A DNA stretch of 64,000 nucleotides from the NCBI GenBank assembly GCA_963822255.1, contig CAWGGV010000008.1:434001-498000 (forward strand), written 5' to 3'. The notes beneath the pieces are model-generated. The model saw nothing but the letters and a program-made list of their open reading frames with translations. It was not told where the DNA came from and did no database searches. Shown piece after piece: positions 8,345 to 17,274 of the stretch; position 1 is the first letter of the stretch; each line of letters starts with the position of its first letter. The DNA comes from UBA7803 sp963822255. GTDB lineage: Bacteria > Pseudomonadota > Gammaproteobacteria > Pseudomonadales > Azotimanducaceae. A program made the translations under genes and the position numbers.

Positions 8345-9226
8345 GTGGCGCGGATTCTGATCTGCGGCACCCTGGCCTATGACGATATCGGCGCGTTCGG
8401 CACGCCGTTCGGCGTCGGGGCCCGCAACGTAAAGCTCGATACCTTGTACCGCGGCTTCGGCGGCTGCGCCATGAACATCGCCTACAACCTGGCGGGGCTG
8501 GGTCATCAGCCGGTGCCGTTCGTGTACGCAGGGGACGACTATTCGGGTGACTATGCCCGTCACGTGGCCGCGGCCGGCATCTCCGAGGCCGGCATCTTCC
8601 GTATCTCCGACGTGCCGTCGGCCCGAGGCATCGTGCTGACCGGCAGCGACGGTGCGCAGTTCACCGCGTTCTATCCCGGCCCCTCGGGCCTCGACCGCTG
8701 CAGGGCCGATCTTCAGGTGCTGACGGACCAGCAATTCGACGCCGCCATCCTGGCACCCGATCTGCCGGAGAAGATGGCGGCCTGCGCCGCGGCCGTGGCT
8801 CGGGTGCCGCTCCGGCTGTGGTGCCCCGGTCAGTACGCCGAGCTCCTCACCCGCGAGCAGATCGAAGCGGTCGCGGGCCATTGCCAGCTGCTGGTGGCGA
8901 ACCGCCATGAGTGGGAGGCGCTGTGCCGTCACGTCGACCCGGCCGACCTTGTCGACGGCGGCGTGCGTGCGATCGTCACCCACGGGCCCGATCCGGTGGA
9001 GATACTTCCCGAGGCGCGTCGCGTGCCCGTGCCGCCGCTGACCAGCGGAGCGGCCGTGGATCCCACCGGGTGCGGAGACGCGTTCGTGGCCGGCCTCGTC
9101 AGCGCGCTGCTGACGTCGGCCGGGATCGAGGCCGCGGTGGCCGCGGGGATACGACTCGCCGGCTGCTGCATTCGCTGGCAGGGCGCCCAGCGGCACCCGA
9201 TGAGCGGTCCGGCCACCGGCCATTGA
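8345..9226 (+). CDS. PfkB-family carbohydrate/nucleoside kinase
   Basis: The 293-residue sugar-kinase-fold protein begins ARILICGTLAYDDIG. It has the N-terminal glycine-rich substrate lid region GGCAMNIAYNLAGLGHQPV and the C-terminal ATP/anion-hole motif DPTGCGDAFVAGLVSALL, where the last Asp is the catalytic base. The form and length fit the adenosine-kinase/ribokinase-like subgroup, but the substrate cannot be read from the sequence. The GTG start at 8345 sits 5 bp after the ybaN-like stop. The gene precedes a roughly 320-bp stretch that ends in a terminator. Confidence 0.88.
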   Translation: MARILICGTLAYDDIGAFGTPFGVGARNVKLDTLYRGFGGCAMNIAYNLAGLGHQPVPFVYAGDDYSGDYARHVAAAGISEAGIFRISDVPSARGIVLTGSDGAQFTAFYPGPSGLDRCRADLQVLTDQQFDAAILAPDLPEKMAACAAAVARVPLRLWCPGQYAELLTREQIEAVAGHCQLLVANRHEWEALCRHVDPADLVDGGVRAIVTHGPDPVEILPEARRVPVPPLTSGAAVDPTGCGDAFVAGLVSALLTSAGIEAAVAAGIRLAGCCIRWQGAQRHPMSGPATGH

Positions 9227-9547
9227 TCGGCAGATAGTAACCGCCACCTGAACAATGCTCATTAAGCCGTTGATTTCCTGACCCACGTTTGGTAGTTTTC
9301 TCTCCGATTTCGCCCTGCCTGGAAATCGCCGGACTGCCGGAGCGCACACCAGGGGCTGGTGCGCCGCTCATGCCACGGCGCGCTGAACGGGGGAAGGTGC
9401 GGAACAACGCGCGCGAGATCCGCGTGCAGGATGGAAAGGGGGTGCGGGGTAAAGACAGTCACGGACGCACGAGATGCGGCCGTTCGAGAAGTATCCGTCA
9501 ACCGGTTCTCCTACTGCCCGGTATAAAACAATAATTCGGGCATCTTC
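9227..9547. other. Intergenic stretch without recognised gene
   Basis: About 320 bp between the PfkB stop and the terminator at 9548. The first part (9240-9310) is AT-richer, the middle is G-rich, and CGGTATAAAACAATAATTCG near 9520 resembles a -10 region. No conserved ORF, tRNA, 6S, 4.5S or RNase P signature was found. A trailing mRNA or an sRNA ending at the terminator are both possible. Confidence 0.4.
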
Positions 9548-9570
9548 AGCCGCCTTCGGGCGGCTTTTTG
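9548..9570 (+). terminator. Rho-independent terminator
   Basis: The perfect stem AGCCGCC/GGCGGCT with a TTCG tetraloop is followed by TTTTTG on the plus strand. It ends transcription from the left (PfkB operon or an unseen RNA). On the minus strand no T tract follows the stem, so it does not serve the ABC operon. Confidence 0.88.
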
Positions 9571-9603
9571 TTGGCCGGGCCCCCCAGGCCGTTCAGACAC
9601 TTG

Positions 9604-10710
9604 TCAGTCGAGCCGCTTCCGGAACCGCCCCGTCGCCACCGCCATCACGGCCACGAAGAACACGGCCAGCGGCCAGATGTCGCCCGCCATCAAGGTCAGG
9701 TCGGCGCTGCGCAGCACGATCCCCCGGACGATCCGCAGGAAGTGAGTGAGCGGAAAGATCTCCGCCAGCCAGCGAGCCTCGCGCGGCATGCCGTCGAAGG
9801 GGAACATGAAGCCGGACAGCAGAAGCTGGGGCAGAAACGAGATGAACGTCATCTGGAACGCCTGGAACTGGGTGGTCGCCAGGGTGGAGATCAGCAGCCC
9901 CAGCGACAGGATCGACGTGACGAATACCCCGGCGCTCGCGTAGAAATCCAGTAGCGAGCCCCGCACCGGCACGCGGAACAGGAACACGCCGATGGCGAGG
10001 ATCAGCGACACCTGCAGATAGCCGATCACCACGTAGGGCACGATCTTGCCGAGCATCAGCTCCAGGCGACCCACCGGCGTGGTGATCAGAAGCTCCAGAT
10101 TGCCCCGCTCCCGCTCACGGACCAGGGCAACCGCGGTGAACAGCACCATGGTCAGGGTCAGGATCACCCCGCACAGTCCCGGCACGATGAACACCGGTGA
10201 GCGCCGCTCCGGGTTGTAGAACGCCCGCACCGCCAATGCCGGCTGGCGCGGCGCCGCCTCGACACCGTGAACGTCGAGGAGCTGCGCCAGCGTGGCCTGG
10301 GTGAGGCCGCGGGCGGCGTTCTGCACCACCGGATCCGAGCCGTCCACCAGAAGCTGCCCCACGGGGCGCTCGTCCGCGATACGCGCCTCGAAGTCGGGGG
10401 GCAGATAGAGGCCCACGGCCACACGTCCCCGGGCCAGCAGCCGCTCGAGATCGGCGGGGCCGGCGACCCGGTCGACGATGCGGATCACGCCGCTGGCCTC
10501 GAGGGCGCTCACCACCGCCCGCGACGACGAGGTCCCGGCCTGATCGGCCACGGCCGCCGGCAGATCGCGCACATCCGTATTGATGGCGTAGCCGAACAGC
10601 AAGGTCATCACCACCGGGATGCCGACGATCAGGCCGCCGCTCAGCCGGTCGCGCCGCAGGTGGCGGAACTCTTTGCCGGCGATGGCGGCAACCCGGGCAG
10701 CCGAGAACAT
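9604..10710 (-). CDS. ABC-2 type transporter permease (YhhJ/YbhR-like)
   Basis: This is the membrane subunit of a YbhFGSR-like drug or ion exporter, 368 residues. One N-terminal helix (LIVGIPVVMTLLFGYAIN) is followed by a large periplasmic domain (residues about 45-170). A cluster of five C-terminal helices follows, with FIVPGLCGVILTLTMVLFTA, the conserved ERERGNLELLITTPV loop and LPQLLLSGFMFPFDGMP. The start at 10710 overlaps the ATPase stop by one base (ATGA). It is the last gene of the tetR-hlyD-ABC operon. Confidence 0.92.
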   Translation of the reverse strand: MFSAARVAAIAGKEFRHLRRDRLSGGLIVGIPVVMTLLFGYAINTDVRDLPAAVADQAGTSSSRAVVSALEASGVIRIVDRVAGPADLERLLARGRVAVGLYLPPDFEARIADERPVGQLLVDGSDPVVQNAARGLTQATLAQLLDVHGVEAAPRQPALAVRAFYNPERRSPVFIVPGLCGVILTLTMVLFTAVALVRERERGNLELLITTPVGRLELMLGKIVPYVVIGYLQVSLILAIGVFLFRVPVRGSLLDFYASAGVFVTSILSLGLLISTLATTQFQAFQMTFISFLPQLLLSGFMFPFDGMPREARWLAEIFPLTHFLRIVRGIVLRSADLTLMAGDIWPLAVFFVAVMAVATGRFRKRLD

Positions 10711-11654
10711 CAGGCCGCCACGTCCGGGGCGTGCTCGCTGGTGGCCATGACGAACACGTCCTCGAGGTTGGCGCGAATCCGCCGCACTCGGGCCTGGATG
10801 CCGCGCGATTCCAGCAGCGATTCCATGCGCCGCTCCGGCGCCTCCGCGGATGCGCGCACCAGCACGTGCAGGCGCACGCCGAGCTGGGCGATGTGGAGCA
10901 CGTCCCCCGCGTCCAACACGATCTGACGGGCCTGGTGAGGGTCGTCGCAGACCACCTCCAGCACCAGCGCGGCGATGCCGTCCATCAGCGACTCCGGATC
11001 GCCGTGCGCGACGAGGCGCCCGTCGTCGAGAATGGCCAGCGCGTGGCAACGCTCCGCTTCGTCCATGAAATGGGTGGAGACCAGGATGGTCGCGCCTTCC
11101 TCCACCAGCTCGAACAGGTGCTCCCAGAACAGCCGCCGGCTCTCCGGATCCACGGCGCTGGTGGGCTCGTCGAGAAACAGCAGCTCCGGGTCGTGGAGGG
11201 TGGCTGCGGCCAGCGACAGGCGCTGCTTCTGGCCGCCGCTCATGGTCCCGGCGAGCTGGCGCGCCTGGGCCGCCAGATCGAAGCGGCCGATCTGGCGCTG
11301 CACGCGCTCTCTGGCGCGGCGGCCGGCGAGGCCGTAGATGCGCGCCAGGAACTGGAGGTTCTCGCTGACCGATAGATCCTCATACAACGAGAAGCGCTGG
11401 GTCATGTAGCCGATGCGCCGGCGCAGCGCTTCCGCCTGCTCCGGCACCGCGAGCCCCAGCACTTCCGCGCTGCCTTCGCTCGGCGTGAGTAGACCGCACA
11501 ACATCCGGATCGTGGTGGACTTCCCCGAGCCGTTGGGTCCGAGAAAGCCGTAGATGCAACGGCGCGGGATCGTCAGGGACAGGTGATCCACCGCCACCAG
11601 AGCGCCGAAGCGCCGAGTCAGCTCCCGGGCGACGATGGCCACAAGGTCGGTCAC
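10710..11654 (-). CDS. ABC transporter ATP-binding protein
   Basis: The single ATPase domain has 314 residues: Walker A GPNGSGKST, Q-loop in RIGYMTQRFSLYEDLS, signature MSGGQKQRLSLA, Walker B LLFLDEPTSAVD and switch His STHFMDEAERC. The C-terminal extension of about 90 residues is typical of YbhF/CcmA-type exporter ATPases. A GTG start at 11654 overlaps the TGA of the upstream HlyD gene (GTGA), and the stop overlaps the permease ATG, indicating tight translational coupling. It powers the adjacent ABC-2 permease. Confidence 0.93.
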   Translation of the reverse strand: MTDLVAIVARELTRRFGALVAVDHLSLTIPRRCIYGFLGPNGSGKSTTIRMLCGLLTPSEGSAEVLGLAVPEQAEALRRRIGYMTQRFSLYEDLSVSENLQFLARIYGLAGRRARERVQRQIGRFDLAAQARQLAGTMSGGQKQRLSLAAATLHDPELLFLDEPTSAVDPESRRLFWEHLFELVEEGATILVSTHFMDEAERCHALAILDDGRLVAHGDPESLMDGIAALVLEVVCDDPHQARQIVLDAGDVLHIAQLGVRLHVLVRASAEAPERRMESLLESRGIQARVRRIRANLEDVFVMATSEHAPDVAA

Positions 11655-12667
11655 TCCGTGCCCCCGCTCGTGCCGGCGGCGGAACCGGCCTGGTCCTGAT
11701 CCGCCGACCCCGCGCCGGGGAATCGCACCTCCACCGGAACACCCACCGGCAGGTCGCCGGCGTGCGGACCGGTGAGCACCACCTCCGCGGCGTAGGAGAG
11801 GCGGCTGCGATCGCGCTGGGTGAGCGCGTAGTACGGCGTGAAGGCCGCTTCGGTGGCGATCCATCGGAGCCGGCCGGGCAACGTCCGCGCGACGCCGTCC
11901 ACGTGCACGTCGGCCGGCGCTCCTATCCGCAGCCGGCCCATCAGCGGCTCAGGCACGTGAATGCGCGCATAAGTGGGGCCGCGCGCCCGCAGTACGACCA
12001 CCGTCTGACCTACCTGCGGCCGTTCACCGAGCTCCAGCGGCAGGGCTTCCACCACCCCGTCCACGGGCGCCGTCACCGTGGTGCGGGACAGCTCGATGCC
12101 CACGGTCCGCAACCGAGCCTCGGCGGCAGTGAGAGCCTGCCGGGCCTGACGCACCACCTCGCTGCGGGTGCCTTCCGTCAGCTCGTCGAGCGCTGCCCCA
12201 GCTTCGCGCCGACGCGCCACCGCTTCGTCGTAGCCGGCCTGCAGGGTATCCAGACGGTTCTTCGAAACGAACTGCCGGGTCGCCAGGGACTTCTCCCGCT
12301 CGAGCTCCTGGCGGGCGACGATCACGGCGCTCTCGGCGGCGGCCAGCCGCGCCTGGGCCTGGGCGATCTGCTGGGCCCGCGGACCGGCGACGGCTTCCTC
12401 GAGCGCGGCGATTGCCTGATCGCGCTCGGCGGTGGCAGCGGCGACCTTGGCTTCGGCCCGGGCCGAATCCTGACGCAGCAGCGTCGCGCCGGCGTCGACT
12501 CGGTCACCCTCGGTCACCGGGATCGCCTCCACCGGCTCGCTGCTGTCGGCGGCCAGCTCGATGCGGTCGCGCTCCAGGGTGCCCACGGCGTAGAGCGGAC
12601 CTTCGCGGTTGCAACCCGCCAGCACGGCGAGCACGGCGGCGCTGACCAGCCATCGGCCGGCGGTCAT
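11651..12667 (-). CDS. HlyD/YbhG-family periplasmic adaptor lipoprotein
   Basis: This is the membrane fusion subunit of the exporter, 338 residues. A lipoprotein signal ends in LAVLAGC, so the mature protein is probably lipid-anchored. Residues about 60-200 form a long alpha-hairpin coiled coil (DQAIAALEEAVAGPRAQQIA and following). It is flanked by a lipoyl-like half-motif, VTEGDRVDAGATLL, and TTVTAPVDGVVEALPLELGE. The ATG overlaps the TetR stop (ATGA), placing it second in the operon. It should link the inner-membrane ABC pair to an outer-membrane channel not present in this window. Confidence 0.9.
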   Translation of the reverse strand: MTAGRWLVSAAVLAVLAGCNREGPLYAVGTLERDRIELAADSSEPVEAIPVTEGDRVDAGATLLRQDSARAEAKVAAATAERDQAIAALEEAVAGPRAQQIAQAQARLAAAESAVIVARQELEREKSLATRQFVSKNRLDTLQAGYDEAVARRREAGAALDELTEGTRSEVVRQARQALTAAEARLRTVGIELSRTTVTAPVDGVVEALPLELGERPQVGQTVVVLRARGPTYARIHVPEPLMGRLRIGAPADVHVDGVARTLPGRLRWIATEAAFTPYYALTQRDRSRLSYAAEVVLTGPHAGDLPVGVPVEVRFPGAGSADQDQAGSAAGTSGGTE

Positions 12668-13365
12668 CACGCTCCCGGCTCCAGCCCGTGCCGCAACAGC
12701 CCCACGGTGTGGGGCACGAACGCCGCCGCGAACTCATCATCGAGCTCGAGCCCGAGCAGGCGGCCGAGCAGCGGCTCGGCGATGTACGGGAAGACGCACA
12801 TGCCGATCACCGAGATCACCGTCAGGCGCGGGTCCAGATCCCGGCGCAGCCGGCCCGCCTCGACCTCCCCGGCCACCCGGGGCGCGAGTAGCGCCAGCGC
12901 TTCGCGAGCGAAGCGTTCGACGAAGACGTCCCTGAGCGGCGTATCACGGGAAATGACTTCCTGCACCACGATCCGGGGAATCCACGGGTGGTCGTTCAGC
13001 GCACCGACATACGCCCCGACGAAGCGTGTCAGCAGGGGCCGACCGCTGCCGCGAGCCTGCGGCGCCGGCTCCATGACCTCGCGCAGCCGCACGAGAATCA
13101 GCTCCAACCCTTCGATCAGCACCGCCTCCATCAGCCCGGCCTTGTCACGGAAGTAGTAAGCCACCATGGCCGGAGTCACCCCGGCATCGTCCGCCACCTG
13201 GCGCAGGCTGGTGGCAGCGAAACCCTGGGCAGCAAACCGCTGGGCGGCGGCCTCCAGCAGCCGGCGCCGGGCGTCGCCTGGAGCCGTGGATGCGGCTGTG
13301 CGGGGCGGACGTCCTGGTCGGCTGTTGGATTGTCCCGCGCCGGGTTTTTCAGGGGATCGGGCCAT
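12667..13365 (-). CDS. TetR/AcrR-family repressor
   Basis: The 232-residue protein has an N-terminal basic tail, then a TetR HTH (residues about 30-75): RRRLLEAAAQRFAAQGFAAT, SLRQVADDAGVTPAMVAYYF and RDKAGLMEAVL. The C-terminal ligand domain resembles the CerR/YbiH-type group that regulates YbhFGSR-like exporters. It is first in the minus-strand operon and lies directly below an AT-rich inverted repeat, so autorepression with release by an exported toxic compound is likely. Confidence 0.93.
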   Translation of the reverse strand: MARSPEKPGAGQSNSRPGRPPRTAASTAPGDARRRLLEAAAQRFAAQGFAATSLRQVADDAGVTPAMVAYYFRDKAGLMEAVLIEGLELILVRLREVMEPAPQARGSGRPLLTRFVGAYVGALNDHPWIPRIVVQEVISRDTPLRDVFVERFAREALALLAPRVAGEVEAGRLRRDLDPRLTVISVIGMCVFPYIAEPLLGRLLGLELDDEFAAAFVPHTVGLLRHGLEPGA

Positions 13366-13373
13366 CTCCGGAC

Positions 13374-13397
13374 TTTAATTAAACATTTATTTAGTTT
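13374..13397. promoter_or_regulatory. AT-rich operator/promoter upstream of tetR-like operon
   Basis: In very GC-rich surroundings this stretch holds the palindrome TTTAATTAAA (13374-13383) and an AAAC...GTTT-type half-site pair (13381-13397, minus strand AAAC-9 bp-GTTT). It begins 8 bp from the tetR start, so a TetR dimer bound here would cover the promoter. TAAATA on the minus strand is a candidate -10 box. Confidence 0.6.
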
Positions 13398-13535
13398 CAA
13401 GCCGACCGTACCCCACCGGCATGCCCTCGGGGAGCACCCCTTCCGACGGTGACCTCCATTCGTGCCCGCGCCGGGGGCCCCCGTATCGGGGTGTCCCGTA
13501 GTACAGTGCGCCGCCGAAGCCTACCTGGAGCGCCC

Positions 13536-14555
13536 ATGAACGTTGCCTGGATCGACGACGCCCGCCGCATCCCACTCGGCTTCCTGCCGACGCCGCTCAC
13601 CCCACTGCATCGGCTGTCCGAAAGCCTCGGCGGCCCGCGCCTGTGGTTGAAGCGCGACGACTGCACCGGCCTCGCCACCGGCGGCAACAAGACCCGCAAG
13701 CTGGAATATCTGATGGCAGACGCCGTCGCCGAGCAGGCGGACGTGGTGATCAGCTTCGGCGCCACCCAGTCCAATCACGCCCGTCAGACCGCGGCCGCCT
13801 GCGCCGCGCTGGGACTGCCGTGCCATCTGCTGCTGGTGCGCAAGGTGCCGTGGCGTCATCCTCGCTACGAGGCGTCAGGCAACCTGCTGTTCGATCGCCT
13901 GCTCGGCGCCTCGGTGACCCTGGTCGATCCGCCGGAGGCCGCTGCCGCCCGAGGACGCCTGCTCGCCCGCCTCGAGTCAGAGGGCAAGCTGCCGTACCTC
14001 ATCCCGGTGGGCGGCTCCAACGCCATCGGCGCCATGGGCTACGCCCGCTGCGCCCTGGAGCTCGTGGAACAGTCTGCGGAGGCAGGTTTCCGGCTCACCG
14101 ACGTGATGCACGCAAGCTCGAGCGCAGGCACCCAGGCAGGCCTGCTCGCCGGGTTCTACGGCCTCGCCATGGACGACGATCTGCCGGTGCCGCGGGTTCA
14201 CGGCATCAACGTCTCGGAAACCGACCCCGCCGTCCTGCCCCGGGAGATCGGCCGAATCGCCTCCGCCGTGGTGGCCGATCGAGGGCTCGACACCGCAGTG
14301 CCCGCGGGCGCCATTCGAGTGGACGACGGCTATCTGGGAGACGGTTACGGATTGCCGACCGCGGCCACCGTCGACGCCATCCGCCTGCTCGCCCGCAGCG
14401 AAGGTGTGCTGCTCGATCCGGTGTACTCCGGCAAGGCGTTCGGCGGCTTGGTGGACCGGGTGCGGCACGGAGAATTCGCCGACGTGGACGATCTGGTGTT
14501 TATCCACACGGGCGGCACGGCGTCTCTGGCCGTCTACGACGATGCATTCGGCTGA
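13536..14555 (+). CDS. D-cysteine desulfhydrase-family PLP enzyme
   Basis: This PLP fold-type II enzyme of the D-cysteine desulfhydrase/ACC deaminase group has 339 residues. The lysine that binds PLP lies in TGGNKTRKLEYLMADA, and the phosphate-binding loop is SSSAGTQAGLLAGF. The active-site Ser/Asn region is SFGATQSNHARQTAAACAAL. It probably releases sulfide and pyruvate from D-cysteine or acts on a related amino acid. The ATG at 13536 gives the standard start MNVAWIDDARRIPLGFLPTP. It is transcribed away from the tetR-like operon and has no obvious partner. Confidence 0.88.
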   Translation: MNVAWIDDARRIPLGFLPTPLTPLHRLSESLGGPRLWLKRDDCTGLATGGNKTRKLEYLMADAVAEQADVVISFGATQSNHARQTAAACAALGLPCHLLLVRKVPWRHPRYEASGNLLFDRLLGASVTLVDPPEAAAARGRLLARLESEGKLPYLIPVGGSNAIGAMGYARCALELVEQSAEAGFRLTDVMHASSSAGTQAGLLAGFYGLAMDDDLPVPRVHGINVSETDPAVLPREIGRIASAVVADRGLDTAVPAGAIRVDDGYLGDGYGLPTAATVDAIRLLARSEGVLLDPVYSGKAFGGLVDRVRHGEFADVDDLVFIHTGGTASLAVYDDAFG

Positions 14556-14573
14556 GCCGGATCGGGCCCGCGG

Positions 14574-15026
14574 TCATACCTCGTCGAGACGCACCCGGAC
14601 GGCGAGCACGTCCCGCTCCACGCCGTGGAGCAGCGCGCTGGCGGTCGAGCCCAGCAGCAGCCCGAAGCCATGGCGGCCGTGGGTGCCGATGACGATGAGG
14701 TCCGCGTCGAGGCGTCCGGCGAGCTCGCGGATGTCGTGGGCGGGCGCGCCGAGAATCACGTGCACGTCGTCCGGCGCGATGCCGCGTCTGCCGGCCAGCT
14801 CTCGAAGCTGACTCTCGGCCTGCTCCATGGCCTGCTGCTCGAAAGACACCGAGCTGCCCGCCATTGGTGCCACGTCGATGCCGCCGTAGACCTGGGTCAG
14901 TGGCTTGACCACGGTGACCACGGACAGCCGGGCGCCGTGGCTGTCTGCCTCCACCCGGGCCGTGTCGAGAACCTGGGCGGACTCCGCAGACAGATCCACG
15001 GCTGCCAGTATGTGTTGGTACGCCAT
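14574..15026 (-). CDS. Universal stress protein, single domain
   Basis: The 150-residue UspA fold begins MAYQHILAAVDLSAESAQVL. The ATP-binding motif is GTHGRHGFGLLLGSTASALL (G-2x-G-9x-GS/T). It shares its start and the KPLTQVYGG stretch with the Usp at 27729-28172, so the two are close paralogues. Usp proteins of this type bind ATP and support survival in starvation or low oxygen. It converges with the D-cysteine desulfhydrase-like gene and is divergent from the DksA-like gene. Confidence 0.92.
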   Translation of the reverse strand: MAYQHILAAVDLSAESAQVLDTARVEADSHGARLSVVTVVKPLTQVYGGIDVAPMAGSSVSFEQQAMEQAESQLRELAGRRGIAPDDVHVILGAPAHDIRELAGRLDADLIVIGTHGRHGFGLLLGSTASALLHGVERDVLAVRVRLDEV

Positions 15027-15238
15027 CTTCGGATGCTTCCGTGCCCGGGATGACGGGAGCTTACGACGCCCTCGGCGCGGTCGCTACTGCAATCAGCGCA
15101 GGAAACCTTCCGATAGCACGGGATATCGGCGGCACATCGAATGGTGTACCTGACAGCGATTTGCGGTACCTTCGAGTCAGCTACGGAGAAACAGCCAGCC
15201 ACCCGAAACCTGCCACGAATCAGAGGAGGCTCATCGCC

Positions 15239-15586
15239 GTGGACCAAGACGAGATCAGAGCGGTTCTCGAACGCCGGCGCGATGAGCTGATCGAGCGGCG
15301 GGAGCGTCTCGCCCGCCACACCCGGCATCGGGACGAGCCGCTACCGCCGGATTTCGCCGAGCAGGCGGTGGAGCTCGAGAACGGCGAGACTCTGGTCGCC
15401 CTGGACCGCGAGGTGAACGCCGAGCTGCGCGAGATCGAGCGCGCCCTGCGCCGACTGGAGGAGGGCGGCTACGGAGAGTGCACCGATTGCGGCGAGCCCA
15501 TCAGCAAACAGCGGCTGGCGGCCCTGCCCTACACGAGCCTGTGCATCGACTGCGCAAACGCCGCCCAGAGCAACACCCGCCGCTGA
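15239..15586 (+). CDS. TraR/DksA-family zinc-finger protein
   Basis: The 115-residue protein has an N-terminal coiled-coil part (RAVLERRRDELIERRERLAR...) and a C-terminal four-cysteine zinc finger, ECTDCGEPISKQRLAALPYT then CIDC. The arrangement matches small DksA homologues that enter the RNA polymerase secondary channel. GTG at 15239 has AGGAGG at the right distance. The acidic tip residues of DksA are not evident, so transcription control through RNAP is probable but not certain. It lies near the stress genes, in line with a stringent-type role. Confidence 0.88.
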   Translation: MDQDEIRAVLERRRDELIERRERLARHTRHRDEPLPPDFAEQAVELENGETLVALDREVNAELREIERALRRLEEGGYGECTDCGEPISKQRLAALPYTSLCIDCANAAQSNTRR

Positions 15587-15588
15587 CT

Positions 15589-17145
15589 TCACTCCATCAG
15601 CCGAGCCGCTAGCGCCTGGTAATCCACCGCCGAGGCGGTATCCACCGCCACCGTGCGCCCCTCGGGTGCCACGAACGTCTCCGCCTGATGCTCGAGCACG
15701 GCCAAGTCCGCGTCCGACGGATCGCTGCCAGCCTCGGCCCGGGCATCCAGACGCGCCTCGATCACGTGCCGGGGCGCATGGCAGTAAACGATCAGCCCCC
15801 GACTGCCGACGCTATCGGCCAACGCCAGGAAGCGCTCCCGGCGGCCGCGGTCCAGGAACGCGGCGTCCACCAGAACGTGCTCGCCCGAGCGCAGCAGGTC
15901 CTCGGCAAGCTCGGCGAGCCGGTCGTACACACGACGGCTGACGTCGGCTCGGTATAGCCCTGCGCCCACCGCATCGCTTCCGCGCTGACGGGGCGACAGC
16001 CCCGCCTGCAGCTTGCGCGCCACGTCGGACCGCAGCCGCAGCGCGGGCAGCCGCGGCACCAGGTGCTCGGCGAGATGGGATTTGCCGGACCCCGACAGGC
16101 CGCACATGAGCAACAGCCGGCCCGGCCTTCGCGCGAGCCACGCCGCCGCCCAGCGGGCATGGTGCCGGAAGCGCTCGGCCATGGCGTCTGCTTGCGAACC
16201 TTCCGCCTGCTGCCGGCGGAGCGCCGCCACCTTGGCCCGCACCATGGAGCGGTAGGCCGCATAGAACGGCAGCAGAGTCATTCCGTCGTAATCGCCTGAC
16301 TCGTCCAGGTAGCCGTCGACGAAGGCATAGCCAAGATCAGCCCGATCCCGGACGACGCAATCCATGAACAGGAACGCGACGTCGCTGATCGGATCGATCC
16401 AGCGCAGGTTGGCGTTGAACTCGAGACAGTCGAATGCCGTGACGCCATGCTCCAGCAGCACCAGATTGGACAGGTGCAGATCGCCGTGGCACTCACGGAT
16501 CCACCCGGACTCCAGACGCTTCAACAGCAAGGCGCGGTGCCGCGCCACCTGCCGCTCCATGGCGCGGCGGCTGTCCGCCAGCGACAGCCCGTCGGCGTCG
16601 CCCCGGTCGTCGTGGTGGATGGCGACGTCGTCGTAGTTGTCGCGCGCCGGCGCCAGCACCCGCTCCGCCAGATCCCGGTTGGCGTCGCTGCCGGCTGGCG
16701 GCCGATACCTCGGCAACGCGGCGTGCTGGGACGCCAGGGTGCGGCCGAACTGGTGCAGCAGGCCGGCGCTGAGCGATCCGGCCTCGAGCAAGCGGTCGAG
16801 CTGCGCGTCCGCCGGGAACTGGCGCATCTTGACCGCCCACTCCACCAGATCGTCACCGGCGCCGACCGCGAGCCGGCCGGCGACCCGCCCGACGGGAACC
16901 ACGTCGAGATACAGGGACGGAGCGAAGCGGCGGTTACAGCGCAGCTCCTCGCGGCAGAAATGCTCGCGCAGCTCGAGGGTGGAGAAATCCAGAAACGGGA
17001 AGCGCACCGGCTTTTTGAGCTTGTAGACGAACTTGCCGGTCAGCAGCACCCAGGAAGCATGGGTCTCCACCAGCTCGATGGTGTCGCACGGGTGGGGGTA
17101 GGCCCGGGGCCCGAGAAGATCGGCCAGCTCGTCCGGCAAGCTCAT
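15589..17145 (-). CDS. Phosphotransferase-like/AAA ATPase fusion protein
   Basis: The 518-residue protein has two domains. Residues about 40-330 are aminoglycoside-phosphotransferase-like, with the catalytic loop WIRECHGDLHLSNLVLLEHG and DCLEFNANLRWIDPISDVAF. Residues about 345-510 form a P-loop kinase-like ATPase (LLLMCGLSGSGKSHLAEHLV). This two-part family is widespread in Proteobacteria with unknown substrate. The start MSLPDELADLLGPRAYPHPC at 17145 is chosen over a longer frame to 17244 because conserved sequence begins here. It converges with the DksA-like gene and is divergent from the cytochrome gene. Confidence 0.85.
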   Translation of the reverse strand: MSLPDELADLLGPRAYPHPCDTIELVETHASWVLLTGKFVYKLKKPVRFPFLDFSTLELREHFCREELRCNRRFAPSLYLDVVPVGRVAGRLAVGAGDDLVEWAVKMRQFPADAQLDRLLEAGSLSAGLLHQFGRTLASQHAALPRYRPPAGSDANRDLAERVLAPARDNYDDVAIHHDDRGDADGLSLADSRRAMERQVARHRALLLKRLESGWIRECHGDLHLSNLVLLEHGVTAFDCLEFNANLRWIDPISDVAFLFMDCVVRDRADLGYAFVDGYLDESGDYDGMTLLPFYAAYRSMVRAKVAALRRQQAEGSQADAMAERFRHHARWAAAWLARRPGRLLLMCGLSGSGKSHLAEHLVPRLPALRLRSDVARKLQAGLSPRQRGSDAVGAGLYRADVSRRVYDRLAELAEDLLRSGEHVLVDAAFLDRGRRERFLALADSVGSRGLIVYCHAPRHVIEARLDARAEAGSDPSDADLAVLEHQAETFVAPEGRTVAVDTASAVDYQALAARLME

Positions 17146-17274
17146 GGGCGCAGCATACGCCCCGGGCTGCTGGACTTCACTCGAGGTGCCGTCCAGGCGA
17201 CACTGCGGGAAACACGGATGGCCACAGCCGGTGCGGTGGGACAATATCCGACAGTCCTACCCGCGAGGCGAGTC

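Noticed and set aside
9227..9547. 6S RNA, 4.5S RNA or RNase P RNA
   Set aside because: None of their conserved core sequences was found in the stretch.
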